From Gammaproteobacteria bacterium (GTDB lineage: Bacteria > Pseudomonadota > Gammaproteobacteria > Chromatiales > Chromatiaceae), in the NCBI GenBank assembly GCA_020445335.1, contig JAGRGU010000032.1, forward strand, positions 1 through 50,101: a DNA stretch of 50,101 nt, read 5' to 3'. The translations under genes and the position numbers were made by a program. Every line of letters starts with the position of its first letter. The stretch's first letter is position 1. The notes under the pieces are model-generated. The model had not been told where the DNA came from. It worked only from the letters and a program-made list of their open reading frames with translations, and did not search any database. This document shows, piece by piece, positions 35,528 through 44,326 of this stretch.

Positions 35528-36802
35528 TCAGCTTCGCACCAGCCAGAGACTCAACCAGGGCCAGTAGGTGATGACCAGAACCGCCCCCAGCAGGATTGCG
35601 AACCAACTCAATGTGGCGCGGTAGAGCCGCGTCACCGGTTTGCCGAAACGGTAGCTGGCGATAAACAGATTCATGCCCACCGGCGGGGTGAAGTAGCCGA
35701 TCTGCATATTGGCGAGAAAGATGATGCCCAGGTGCACCGGGTCGATGCCATAGCCGATCGCCACCGGCAGCAGCAGCGGTACGATCAACACCAGCGCCGA
35801 GAAGATATCGAGCATCGTTCCCAGCAGCAGCAGAAACAGATTGAGCAGAATCAGAAAGGCGTATTTGTCGTGCACCAGTTCGCGCAGCCAGGCGAACAGT
35901 CGGGTCGGAACCTGCGCGTCGATCAGGAAGTTGGTGGAGGCCAGCGACATGCCCAGGATCAGCAGGATGCCACCGACCAGGATCATCGACTGGCGCATGA
36001 TCTGCGGCAGTTGCGCCAGGGGGATCTCACGTTTGATCAAGACCTGCACCAGTAAAACGTAACCGGCGGTGACGGCGGCGGCTTCCGAGATAGCGAACAG
36101 GCCCGTATAGACGCCGCCCAAAACAACCAGTGGCAGCGGGATCTCCCAGGCCGCATCCCGTAGCGCGTCCCCGGCTTCGCGCCATTCGAAGCGGACGGTC
36201 GCCTGCTCGCGATTACACCAGATGCTCCAGACCGTCAGCAGCAAAAGCATCAGCAGCCCCGGCAGTACCCCGGCCAGAAACATCGCGTCGACGCTGATCT
36301 GCTGCCCGATTCCGAGCTGTTGAGCGATCACGGCGTAGAGAATCAGTGGCAGAGCTGGTGCGAACAACAGACCGAGGCTGCCCGATGTGGTCACCAGCCC
36401 GAGGCTGAAGTTTTCGTCGTAACCTGCCTGCCGTAAGGCGGGATAGAGCAGGGCGCCCAGCGCGACGATGGTCACCCCGGAAGCGCCGGTAAAGGCTGTG
36501 AAAAGGGCGCAGGCGACCAGCGAGACAATCGCGAGACCGCCGGGCAACCAGCCCAGCAGCGCCTGTGTCAGGCGCACCAGGCGCGCTGGAGCGCGACTTT
36601 CGCTCAGCAGATATCCGGCCAGGGTGAACAGCGGGATAGCCAGCAGGACCGGCATTTCTGCGATACGGAAGAACTCGATGGCAACCACCGACAGGTCGAT
36701 GTCGGCGCGTTGGAAACCGAGCAACGCGCCGGCTGCAATGACCACGAACAACGGCGCGCCAAGAAGCGCCAGGACGAGCAGCAATAGTGCGCTGAGCAAC
36801 AC
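35528..36802 (-). CDS. dctM: TRAP transporter large membrane subunit (DctM)
   Basis: A 424-residue inner-membrane protein with about twelve hydrophobic helices; it is the ion-coupled translocation channel of a TRAP transporter. Family motifs: FRIAEMPVLLAIPLFTLAGY, FTAFTGASGVTIVALGALLYPAL, TSGSLGLLFAPALPLILY and NMQIGYFTPPVGMNLFIA. The GTG start overlaps the TAG stop of dctQ (TAGTG), so the two are translationally coupled. The substrate cannot be told from the sequence; related systems carry organic acids or, with TatT proteins, possibly hydrophobic ligands. Confidence 0.94.
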   Translation of the reverse strand: MLLSALLLLVLALLGAPLFVVIAAGALLGFQRADIDLSVVAIEFFRIAEMPVLLAIPLFTLAGYLLSESRAPARLVRLTQALLGWLPGGLAIVSLVACALFTAFTGASGVTIVALGALLYPALRQAGYDENFSLGLVTTSGSLGLLFAPALPLILYAVIAQQLGIGQQISVDAMFLAGVLPGLLMLLLLTVWSIWCNREQATVRFEWREAGDALRDAAWEIPLPLVVLGGVYTGLFAISEAAAVTAGYVLLVQVLIKREIPLAQLPQIMRQSMILVGGILLILGMSLASTNFLIDAQVPTRLFAWLRELVHDKYAFLILLNLFLLLLGTMLDIFSALVLIVPLLLPVAIGYGIDPVHLGIIFLANMQIGYFTPPVGMNLFIASYRFGKPVTRLYRATLSWFAILLGAVLVITYWPWLSLWLVRS

Positions 36803-37290
36803 TAGCCGTTTGTCTCCGGAAGCCGTCCCGCCACCGCCGAGAGCAGGAAACGCAGTGCCATCAGCGCGAAACCGGCGGGCAGGATGGATTCGCAGAGCCA
36901 GGCGGGAACAGAGGAGAAGAGCAGCACGCCGTCCTCATACTCGCGCAGGACGAAGCGAGCGCTGTGCCAGGCGATCACAGCGCAGACCAGCGCAGAGAAG
37001 TTGTCGCTTGCCCTGGCCGCGCGTTTGCGCCAGGCCGGGGCGAGGTAGCGCGATACGATGTCGATGCGGATATGGTTGTTGTCGCGGGTCGCAGCCAACC
37101 CTCCCAGCAGTGCGACCCAGAGCACCAGTACGCGCAGCGTCGGATCGGCCCAGCCGATTCCCAGCTGCCAGATAATGCGCAGCAGGATCTGGGTCAATGC
37201 GAGCACTACCAGCGATGCGAGCGTCAGCGTAAGCAGACCGTTCTCCAGCGTCGTCGTCAGCCGCTGCAGATTGCGTAGCCAGGCTGCCAT
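36802..37290 (-). CDS. dctQ: TRAP transporter small membrane subunit (DctQ)
   Basis: A 162-residue protein with four membrane helices and the family pattern LVVLALTQILLRIIWQLG...WADPTLRVLVLWVALLGGLAATRDNNHIRIDI. It partners with DctM. It follows dctP by 9 bases and overlaps dctM, in the order P-Q-M. Confidence 0.92.
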   Translation of the reverse strand: MAAWLRNLQRLTTTLENGLLTLTLASLVVLALTQILLRIIWQLGIGWADPTLRVLVLWVALLGGLAATRDNNHIRIDIVSRYLAPAWRKRAARASDNFSALVCAVIAWHSARFVLREYEDGVLLFSSVPAWLCESILPAGFALMALRFLLSAVAGRLPETNG

Positions 37291-37299
37291 CGATCGGCG

Positions 37300-38295
37300 T
37301 CAGTGGTCGTTACGGTACGCGGCGATCGCTTGCTGTATCCGCGGGATCAGGTCGGATGAAAACTTTCCTGCGCTGTCGGCCAGGCGAGTGACGGCCTTGT
37401 TCACAATGTCGCGCCACTGCATCATCTCCGCTGCATTTGGTGTGACCGTTTCGATGCCGCGTTTGCCGAGCGCGACTCTGGCCTGCTGGTTGTCCAGGCG
37501 GTTTTCGTCGTTGAGTTGGCGTGAGGTCGCCCGCAGCACCTGATTCAGTACATCGGCATCGCGGCGCTCCAGTCGATGCAATGCGCGGTTCTGAATAACC
37601 AGCGAGCCGTAGAGATATAGCACCGGCGCGTTGGTCAGGAATTTTACTCGGGTGTGCCACTGCAATGCGATGGCTGCCACCGGTGAGGCGCCGATGGTCT
37701 CGATCAGGCCGGTCTGCAGCCCGGTGAGGACATCGCTGAGAGGTAACGGAATGGCAGAGACGCCCAGCTCGTCATAAGCAATGCGACTGATCTGGTCGCC
37801 CTCTGGGGCCCAGACCTTGGTAGCGCGCAGATCGGCAATAGAGGCCACCGGAGTTTGTGTCATCAGGTAGACGAACCCCCCCTCCATCAGTCCGAAGCTG
37901 GTAAATCCACGTCGCTGCAGGCTATCGAGCAGCAATGCATCGGTTTGACCACGCACGTGGTCGACCTCTTCGAAGGAGCGGAACAGGAAGGGCAGGCTAT
38001 AGGCCTGGATATCCGGCGCGATCGTGGCGAGACCCCCCGCGGTGATCATGCCGCCTTGCAGCTGTCCGGCGCGTATCTTGCGCAACACACTCTTGTCGTT
38101 GCCCATCACGCCACCCGGGTAGAAGCGCAGTTCGACGCGGCCCTCGGTGCGTGATTGGATCTCCGTGGCCGCGGCCCGCATCGCCTGCATCCAGCGGGTG
38201 CCGTCTGGCAGCAGCGTGGCGATCTTCAGCGTGACGGCAGCGTGGATCTGCAGCGAGACCGACAGCAACAGGACGAACAGAAACACTCTCGGCAT
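37300..38295 (-). CDS. dctP: TRAP transporter periplasmic binding protein (DctP/TtpA-like)
   Basis: A 331-residue protein with a signal peptide (PRVFLFVLLLSVSLQIHA-A) and the DctP-family fold: TLKIATLLPDGTRWMQAM, RTEGRVELRFYPGGVMGND, IRAGQLQGGMITAGGLATIAPDI, KVWAPEGDQISRIAYDELG, LSDVLTGLQTGLIETIGASPV and TNAPVLYLYGSLVIQ. It delivers substrate to DctQM. The sequence leans towards the TtpA-like group that binds cooperatively with a TatT lipoprotein, in agreement with the tatT-like gene 10 bases upstream. Confidence 0.92.
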   Translation of the reverse strand: MPRVFLFVLLLSVSLQIHAAVTLKIATLLPDGTRWMQAMRAAATEIQSRTEGRVELRFYPGGVMGNDKSVLRKIRAGQLQGGMITAGGLATIAPDIQAYSLPFLFRSFEEVDHVRGQTDALLLDSLQRRGFTSFGLMEGGFVYLMTQTPVASIADLRATKVWAPEGDQISRIAYDELGVSAIPLPLSDVLTGLQTGLIETIGASPVAAIALQWHTRVKFLTNAPVLYLYGSLVIQNRALHRLERRDADVLNQVLRATSRQLNDENRLDNQQARVALGKRGIETVTPNAAEMMQWRDIVNKAVTRLADSAGKFSSDLIPRIQQAIAAYRNDH

Positions 38296-38305
38296 CGACT
38301 TTTCC

Positions 38306-39151
38306 CTAGAAAAACTCCTCTTGCATCAGCTTAGCGGCCAATCTTTGCGCAAGTACATTGCTGAGTGTCAGGCCTGGTTCCTCGGGATCGGCCTGCAGCA
38401 CCTCGTGCAGCAGCCGGTCGTGCAGCGTCCGGTCGAACACCAGCCGTGCGTAGCGCCGGGCATACTCCACCTTCGCCATCAGATCGCGTTGCCGGGAGTA
38501 ACGCAGCGCCGCCTCGAAATGCGCCCTGCCCCGCGCGGGTTCACCACCCAGTGCCGCAGGAAGCTGGGTGCGCATCACCCCCAGATAGAGCTGCGCGCGG
38601 CCACGGTCGTAACCCGGATCACGTTGCACTACCGCCTCCAGCAACGCCTCCACCTTGCCCAAGTCGGCTACCGCGTTCCAGTCTGTGGAACGCGCCTGGA
38701 TCCATCCGGCCCAGCTGATGGCAACGGTGTAGGGCGTTCGCAATGAGGGGAATCCGGTTTGTGCGACTCTTGTCGTGAGCGTGTCAAAGGGGAGCGATTC
38801 GAGATCGCACAGTTCGGTGTACTGCAGGCAGAGCGCCCGTTGGGCAAGCTCTCTGGCGCGCGCCGTCAACAGCTGGCGCCGACCGTTCTCTACAACCAGT
38901 CCGCCGGCATAGGCATTGTAGAGTTGCGCGCCGGCCAGCAGCAGCTCGATATCCCGAGGACTTTCGTCGATCAGTCCGTCGAGCAGCAGCAGGTAGGCGG
39001 GGGCGCCGCTGCGCACCACTTCGGGATCCGCCTGGTTCAGCATAGCGCCGCTCAGGCTGGCTGCCAGGCGCTGCGACAGCATCGAGGCGCAACCGTTCAG
39101 CAGCGTGAGGGAGAAGAGCAGCAGAAGTGCGGGCAGCCGGAGTTTCGACAA
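38306..39151 (-). CDS. TatT-type TPR lipoprotein of a TRAP transporter
   Basis: A 281-residue lipoprotein: signal peptide and lipobox LTLLNGC with the lipidated cysteine about residue 21. The rest is alpha-helical repeats, including ELLLAGAQLYNAYAGGLV and YDRGRAQLYLGVMRTQLPAALGG, matching the TatT (TP0956-like) family. In Treponema such trimers associate with the periplasmic TRAP binding protein (TPAT systems). The start codon is TTG (plus-strand CAA at 39149-39151) without a strong ribosome binding site. It precedes dctP in the same operon. Confidence 0.85.
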   Translation of the reverse strand: MSKLRLPALLLLFSLTLLNGCASMLSQRLAASLSGAMLNQADPEVVRSGAPAYLLLLDGLIDESPRDIELLLAGAQLYNAYAGGLVVENGRRQLLTARARELAQRALCLQYTELCDLESLPFDTLTTRVAQTGFPSLRTPYTVAISWAGWIQARSTDWNAVADLGKVEALLEAVVQRDPGYDRGRAQLYLGVMRTQLPAALGGEPARGRAHFEAALRYSRQRDLMAKVEYARRYARLVFDRTLHDRLLHEVLQADPEEPGLTLSNVLAQRLAAKLMQEEFF

Positions 39152-39179
39152 GGTTTCTCGCTCGGTGGAGGCTTCTTGC

Positions 39180-39545
39180 TCAGCGATGTTTCTTGTTGAC
39201 GTTTTCCATATGATGCAGCCAGCTGAAAAATGCCCGCCCGATAGAGGCGCCTCCCCTGCGGCGCCCGCGAAATGTGCCGAAACAGCGTTCGCCCGGATCG
39301 TCGGAGAAGCGCGATGAGCCGATACTGAGGAACAGCACCACCAGAAAAACGTCGATGACGATCAGGGCGATGATGGCGGAGCCGTGCAGAACCACGTTCT
39401 GTGAGATCCATCCAAGTACGCTTCTCTGGTATTCGACTCCGGCCCAGATCGAGCCGAACAGCAGTGCCACCGCAAGTACCGAAAAGAGATCGGCGATCCA
39501 TTCGTGGCTCTTGGTTACTCCCTTGATTCTACTGCATACGGTCAT
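39180..39545 (-). CDS. Small two-helix membrane protein, unrecognised
   Basis: A 121-residue protein with two hydrophobic segments (ADLFSVLAVALLFGSIWAGV and HGSAIIALIVIDVFLVVLFL), a basic mid-section (RGRRRGGASIGRAFF) and a basic C-terminus. No family was recognised. ATG 39545 has GGAGG eight bases upstream, a strong ribosome binding site that supports it as real. It lies 28 bases before tatT on the same strand and may head the TRAP operon. Confidence 0.6.
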   Translation of the reverse strand: MTVCSRIKGVTKSHEWIADLFSVLAVALLFGSIWAGVEYQRSVLGWISQNVVLHGSAIIALIVIDVFLVVLFLSIGSSRFSDDPGERCFGTFRGRRRGGASIGRAFFSWLHHMENVNKKHR

Positions 39546-39737
39546 TTCACCCACCTCCCTCTGCTCGGTCCCGGACTGCCGTTGGCGCGCAGACCCACGG
39601 CGCCCCGTTGGGTTGTTATGGACTACCGGGATTCATCTTACCTCCGGCATTCTGCGCAGCAAAGTGCTAAGGCGGCAAAGACGAGAAAACCCTTTGCGCC
39701 GGCGGGGGCGCCGCAGGGGGCGAGGATGCGGCCGGGA

Positions 39738-40202
39738 TCAGGCTTGGGCTTGCAGAAACTCCTCGGCGATACGGTACTGGCGCACGGCTTCGTTCTGCGG
39801 CTCTTCGAGATCTTTCTCCATCATCAGACAATTGTTGGCCATGCGTGCCTGAATGGCCGCTTTCCAGGCCGGATTGTTGACTGCTGACAGCTGTCCATCC
39901 GGGGTCAGCGCGGCACTGCACGCGGCGGCGACGAAGTGCTCCGCCTGTGCATCCCAGTCGGTGTCCCGTCCGCACGCGGTATAGGTTTTGGTGGCCACTG
40001 ATTTAGCCGTTTTATACGCAAGCTCACGCTCGCTTTCGCCGTACTCTGAGGCCATGATCAGCTCCATCGCTTTCGCCAGGGTGCTGTCGACGGAGGGTAG
40101 CTGTATGCTGGTGGCAAACAGCATGCCGATGGCTCGCTGTGACTTCAATGGCAGCTTGCTAAGCGCGGACTTCAGTTGCTGGTCGTTGGTAATGCTGGGC
40201 AT
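39738..40202 (-). CDS. Conserved-looking hypothetical protein, helical
   Basis: A 154-residue, soluble, helix-rich protein, MPSITNDQQLKSALSKL..., with two cysteines (TACGRD, VAAACSAAL) and no signal peptide. No family was recognised. ATG 40202 follows GAGGA by seven bases; the frame open to 40229 has no ribosome binding site. It stands alone between unrelated genes, with 192 bases before the next downstream gene that contain a G/C-rich hairpin but no clear terminator. Confidence 0.6.
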   Translation of the reverse strand: MPSITNDQQLKSALSKLPLKSQRAIGMLFATSIQLPSVDSTLAKAMELIMASEYGESERELAYKTAKSVATKTYTACGRDTDWDAQAEHFVAAACSAALTPDGQLSAVNNPAWKAAIQARMANNCLMMEKDLEEPQNEAVRQYRIAEEFLQAQA

Positions 40203-40308
40203 CTCTCTATCCTCGACTGCAATGGCCAATTCCGCATTTACGGAGCTGGCGCTGTTGGATTGCGAAGTGACTCCGATAGCAGCAAAGTATCATTATATCG
40301 CCAACTAC

Positions 40309-40893
40309 TCATTGACCTGATGCAGTCATAGCCACGATCGGTTCGAGCAGCGCGACGATGTCGGCGTGGGAGTTTTCCCGAGCCCACACCAGTGCGCTTC
40401 TACCCCGGTCATCAACCGGCGAGGGGTCGGCGTTGGCATCCAGTAACAGCCGTACCGTTGCCGTATGGCCGCGTTTGGCGGCCCATATCAATGCGCTCCA
40501 GCCATGTGTCTGCTCGATGGCGTTGGGATTGGCCCCATGAGCCAATAGCAGGGCCACCAGCTCGGTGTGGTTGTTGGATGCGGCCAGCATCAGGGCGGTG
40601 TAGCCGCCGCGGTCACCAAGTTCGGTATGTGCGCCAGCCCGCAACAAACGGCGCGCGGACTCGAGGTGCCCATGCAGCGCCGCTTTCATCAGCGGTGTCC
40701 ACTGGCAGGCGTCGCGCACGTCGACCTGATGATTGTCGGAGATCAGCGCGTCGAGCAGTTGCAGGTCGTCCTGTTCGGCTGCGGTAACCAACTCCGGGAT
40801 ACTCCCCGGCACTGCATCCTGCGATGCGCTGCAGGCCGTCAGCAGGGCGGACGTCGTCAGCGAGAGCGCGATAACCGCGGCTAGAGGTTTCAT
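40309..40893 (-). CDS. Ankyrin-repeat lipoprotein
   Basis: A 194-residue protein with a lipoprotein signal (PLAAVIALSLTTSALLTAC, Cys about 21) and four ankyrin repeats (CQWTPLMKAALHGHLESARRLL, GYTALMLAASNNHTELVALLL, GWSALIWAAKRGHTATVRLLL, GRSALVWARENSHADIVALL). It is presumably anchored in the outer membrane and faces the periplasm, binding a protein partner. Periplasmic ankyrin proteins often accompany catalase or stress functions, but no such neighbour is present. Confidence 0.85.
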   Translation of the reverse strand: MKPLAAVIALSLTTSALLTACSASQDAVPGSIPELVTAAEQDDLQLLDALISDNHQVDVRDACQWTPLMKAALHGHLESARRLLRAGAHTELGDRGGYTALMLAASNNHTELVALLLAHGANPNAIEQTHGWSALIWAAKRGHTATVRLLLDANADPSPVDDRGRSALVWARENSHADIVALLEPIVAMTASGQ

Positions 40894-40981
40894 GGCTTGA
40901 CTGCGATTCGATGAAAGATCCCATTATCGTGGCGCCTGCCGGACCAAAGACAATGATGGATCGCAATCCGCGGCTTTATGC

Positions 40982-41320
40982 TCAGCCGTCGCGTTGCTCG
41001 GCGCAGCTGACGCAGTACTCCGAGTGGGGGAGTATCTCCAGGCGTGCTTCGGCGATATCTTCGCCGCAGCCGGCGCAGACGCCGTACTCGCCGTCGCTGA
41101 TTCTCTCCAGGGTGCGGTTGATCTGGCTCAGTTCCAGGCGGCCCGCCTCGCCGAGCGCATCTAGCACCTCTTCGTGCTCCCGTTCGGTTGCCTGTTCGGC
41201 GAAATCCTGCGACAGAGGTCCAGCGGCATGCTGCTGCTCTTCGGCGATGCTCTGCATACGTTTGATCAGAATCTCGCGCCGCTGCAGCAGCTGTTGACGG
41301 ATGTTTTCGTGGCTAATCAT
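40982..41320 (-). CDS. DksA/TraR-family zinc-finger protein
   Basis: A 112-residue protein with a coiled-coil N-terminal part and a four-cysteine zinc finger (CAGCGEDI...YCVSCAEQ). It is shorter than DksA (about 151 residues), closer to the TraR/DksA-like regulators that bind the RNA polymerase secondary channel. Whether it replaces DksA in ppGpp signalling cannot be told. It is 13 bases downstream of the DUF1820 gene, same strand. Confidence 0.85.
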   Translation of the reverse strand: MISHENIRQQLLQRREILIKRMQSIAEEQQHAAGPLSQDFAEQATEREHEEVLDALGEAGRLELSQINRTLERISDGEYGVCAGCGEDIAEARLEILPHSEYCVSCAEQRDG

Positions 41321-41333
41321 GGTTGCTGACAGC

Positions 41334-41663
41334 TCAGGTGTCGGATCGCTTGTGCGGTGAATAGAAGGTGCTGGGAAAGGGGCTGATATTGGACTTTTCG
41401 TCCAGGTCGAGAATCTTGCACTCCCCTCGCTTCTCCACTTCGTCCACGCGTATCACCGCGTGCATGGGAATCAGCGTGCGGGTCACGCCGGCGAATTCAT
41501 TCTTCAGTTTCTCTTCCTGGGGGTCGATCACCAGCGCGCTCGCCTCGCCGAAGATCAGTCCTTCGACTTCGACGAAACCGTAGACATCCGCTTGGCGCAC
41601 GGCTTCCGCATAGAGCAGATATACCTTGCCCTGATTGACGAAGGAGATTCTGAATATGCGCAT
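41334..41663 (-). CDS. DUF1820 family protein
   Basis: A 109-residue protein with the DUF1820 pattern MRIFRISFVNQGKVYLLYAE, VYGFVEVEGLIFGE and VTRTLIPMHAVIRVDEVEKRG. It is a small gammaproteobacterial family of unknown function, predicted cytoplasmic and beta-rich. AAGAG precedes the ATG. Cotranscribed with the DksA-like gene. Confidence 0.85.
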   Translation of the reverse strand: MRIFRISFVNQGKVYLLYAEAVRQADVYGFVEVEGLIFGEASALVIDPQEEKLKNEFAGVTRTLIPMHAVIRVDEVEKRGECKILDLDEKSNISPFPSTFYSPHKRSDT

Positions 41664-41777
41664 GGAAGCAACTCTTTTCCGGTGCCGTTGGCCGCAGGTT
41701 TCCCGATTTCAGTATATCACCAGGGGGGGGTGGTGGATGGTATGATGCAACGCAACTAAAGGGGGGTGCGGGTAGAT

Positions 41778-42203
41778 ATGAAGAAGATGGAAAAATACAA
41801 GGTCGGGGAGGGGTTGCCACTCGCCGAAGTGCTGGACGGGCTGCCTTACAACCGCGATGGGCTGATCCCTGCGATTTCGCAACAGCACGACAGCGGAGAG
41901 GTGTTGATGATGGCCTGGATGAACCGGGTGGCGCTGGAGGAGACGCTGCAGACCGGGCGAGTCTGCTACTGGTCGCGTTCGCGACAGCAGCTGTGGCGCA
42001 AGGGGGAGTCATCCGGTCAGGTGCAGGTGCTGAAGGAGTTGAGTTTCGACTGTGACGGCGACACCATTCTGCTAAAGGTCGATCAGACCGGGCCCGCCTG
42101 TCATACCGGTCGCCGCAGCTGTTTCTATAATGTGGTCAAGGGCAACCGCGTGGAGGTTGCCTACGAGCCCCTGATCGACCCCGAAATCCTCTACGGAAAA
42201 TAG
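41778..42203 (+). CDS. hisI: Phosphoribosyl-AMP cyclohydrolase
   Basis: A 141-residue zinc/magnesium enzyme that opens the adenine ring of PR-AMP, the third step of histidine synthesis. Motifs: VLMMAWMNRVALEETLQTG, YWSRSRQQLWRKGESSGQ, DCDGDTILLKVDQTGPACH and TGRRSCFYN. It is the stand-alone HisI without a fused HisE. The start could be ATG 41778 or the third-codon ATG 41787; an AAAGGGGGG run lies 11 bases before 41778. It stands outside any his operon, next to gloB. Confidence 0.92.
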   Translation: MKKMEKYKVGEGLPLAEVLDGLPYNRDGLIPAISQQHDSGEVLMMAWMNRVALEETLQTGRVCYWSRSRQQLWRKGESSGQVQVLKELSFDCDGDTILLKVDQTGPACHTGRRSCFYNVVKGNRVEVAYEPLIDPEILYGK

Positions 42204-42207
42204 CGCC

Positions 42208-42987
42208 ATGCTCGAGATAACCCCGCTTTCGGCCTTTCGCGACAACTATATCTGGGCGTTGCGACGCGCCGGAGGCGTCGCCGTGGTGGTGGTCGATCCG
42301 GGCGAGCCGGCGCCGGTACTGAGCTATCTGCGTGAGTCGGCAGGGCAACTGGACGCGATCCTTGTGACGCACAAGCATGCAGATCACGTCGGTGGAATAG
42401 GTGCGCTTCTGGATGCCTGGCCTGAGGCACGTGTCTACGGGCCTGCTGGTGAACCGATCGCGGCGTTGCAGCATCGGTTGAGCGATGGGGAGCGGGTCGA
42501 ACTACCGGCGCTGGAAGCCAGCTTCACGGTGCTCGAGGTGCCCGGCCATACCGAAGGGCATATCGCCTACTACGGCGAGGGGGCGTTGTTCTGTGGCGAT
42601 ACGCTCTTCGCCGCCGGTTGCGGTCGGGTCTTCAGCGGCACCCATGCACAGCTGCATCGCTCTCTGCAACGGATCGCCGCATTGCCGGCGCAAACCAGAA
42701 TCTATTGCGCGCATGAGTACACGCTCGACAATCTGGGATTCGCCGCCTGGGTGGAGCCGGAGAGTGCGGCGCGCCTCGAACGCCAGCAGGAGTGTGAGCG
42801 GTTGCGCGCGCTCGGCCTTCCTACCGTGCCCTCGACGCTGGCATCGGAACTGCTGACCAATCCGTTCCTGCGTACCGCCGAAAAGGGTGTCATAGCGGCC
42901 GCGGAACGGTATCGGGGAGAGGGACTGGACTCCTCGGAAGCGGTATTCACCGCGATCAGAAACTGGAAAGACAGGGAGTACGACTGA
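42208..42987 (+). CDS. gloB: Hydroxyacylglutathione hydrolase (glyoxalase II)
   Basis: A 259-residue metallo-beta-lactamase-fold enzyme that hydrolyses S-lactoylglutathione in methylglyoxal detoxification. Metal motif THKHADHVGG, then VPGHTEGHIAYY, LFCGDTLFAAGCGRVF and YCAHEYTLDNLGFA. The C-terminal glutathione-binding helices include NPFLR. It starts four bases after hisI and ends one base before pyrC, a tight three-gene operon. Confidence 0.95.
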   Translation: MLEITPLSAFRDNYIWALRRAGGVAVVVVDPGEPAPVLSYLRESAGQLDAILVTHKHADHVGGIGALLDAWPEARVYGPAGEPIAALQHRLSDGERVELPALEASFTVLEVPGHTEGHIAYYGEGALFCGDTLFAAGCGRVFSGTHAQLHRSLQRIAALPAQTRIYCAHEYTLDNLGFAAWVEPESAARLERQQECERLRALGLPTVPSTLASELLTNPFLRTAEKGVIAAAERYRGEGLDSSEAVFTAIRNWKDREYD

Positions 42988-42988
42988 G

Positions 42989-44326
42989 ATGAACGACCGA
43001 TTACTGATCAAGGACGCCCGCATGGTGAATGAGGGCAGCATCATGGAAGGGGACATGCTGCTTGCGAACGGCCGTATCGAGCGCATCGATTCGGCTCTAA
43101 CGGCCGCCGACAATACCCGGATTCTGCAGGCGGATGGCCGTCTGTTGCTGCCCGGCATGATCGACGATCAGGTCCACTTTCGCGATCCCGGGGCGCCCGC
43201 CAAAGCAGATATGCAGAGTGAGTCGGCAGCGGCTCTGGCCGGCGGTATCACCAGTTTCATGGATATGCCCAACACCAACCCTCAGACGGTCACACTCGAC
43301 GCGCTGGAGGCCAAATATCTGATTGCGACCGAACGGGCGATGGCCAACTACAGCTTCTATCTCGGAGCGACCAACGACAATCTGGAGGAGATCCGGCAGC
43401 TGCAGCCGAACCAGACCTGTGGCATCAAGGTGTTCATGGGCGCCTCGACCGGCAACATGCTGGTCGACGACGAGCAGACCCTCGAGGGGATTTTTCGCGA
43501 TGCCCCGACCCTGGTGGCGACGCACTGCGAGGATACGCCGACGATTTTGCGGAACGAGGCCAGCGCGCGTGAGAAGTATGGCGAGGATGTGCCGATCGAG
43601 CTGCATCCGGAGATCCGCAGCGCCGAAGCCTGTTACCGCTCATCCTCGTTCGCCGTCGACCTGGCCAGGCGTCACGGAACCCGTCTACACATTCTTCATC
43701 TGACCACTGCGCGTGAGTTGGAACTGCTGCAGCCTGGGCCGTTGGATGGCAAGCAGATTACCGCCGAGGCCTGCGTCCATCATCTCTTCTTCGATCAGCG
43801 CGATTACGACACCAAGGGAACCTTCATCAAGTGCAATCCGGCGATCAAGAGCCGTGCCGACCGCGATGCCATTCGCCGGGCCCTGGCGGAGGATCGCATC
43901 GATGTGATCGGTACCGATCACGCGCCACACACGCTGGAGGAGAAACTCTCCAGCTACTTCAAGGCGCCGGCAGGCCTGCCGTTGGTACAGTGGGCGCTGC
44001 CGATGGTACTGGAGCTCTACCACGACCGCGTGCTGTCACTGGAGCAGGTGGTGGAGAAGATCGCGCACGGGCCGGCGAGACTGTTCGATATTGCCAAGCG
44101 CGGCTACCTGCGCGAAGGCTACTGGGCTGACCTGGTGCTGGTCGATCCGTCCAGCCCCTATCGGATCGAGCGCGAGGCGGTACGCTATAAATGCGGCTGG
44201 TCGCCACTCGAAGGGTACCGGCTGCGCTCACGCATCGTTACCACAATTGTCAACGGTGTGGTGGCCTACCACGAAGGGCAGGTCAATCCGGCGGTCAGGG
44301 GCAGACGTCTGGAGTTCGCGCGCTGA
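42989..44326 (+). CDS. pyrC: Dihydroorotase (class I type)
   Basis: A 445-residue zinc amidohydrolase that cyclises carbamoyl-aspartate to dihydroorotate in pyrimidine synthesis. Motifs: GMIDDQVHFRDPGAP (metal HxR), MPNTNPQ, CGIKVFMGASTGN (probable carbamylated lysine), TLVATHCED, LHILHLTT, DVIGTDHAPHTLEEK. The length and motifs match the PyrC-like class I enzymes (about 430-450 residues), not the shorter E. coli PyrC. Its TGA stop abuts the stop of the convergent PTPS-like gene. Confidence 0.92.
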   Translation: MNDRLLIKDARMVNEGSIMEGDMLLANGRIERIDSALTAADNTRILQADGRLLLPGMIDDQVHFRDPGAPAKADMQSESAAALAGGITSFMDMPNTNPQTVTLDALEAKYLIATERAMANYSFYLGATNDNLEEIRQLQPNQTCGIKVFMGASTGNMLVDDEQTLEGIFRDAPTLVATHCEDTPTILRNEASAREKYGEDVPIELHPEIRSAEACYRSSSFAVDLARRHGTRLHILHLTTARELELLQPGPLDGKQITAEACVHHLFFDQRDYDTKGTFIKCNPAIKSRADRDAIRRALAEDRIDVIGTDHAPHTLEEKLSSYFKAPAGLPLVQWALPMVLELYHDRVLSLEQVVEKIAHGPARLFDIAKRGYLREGYWADLVLVDPSSPYRIEREAVRYKCGWSPLEGYRLRSRIVTTIVNGVVAYHEGQVNPAVRGRRLEFAR

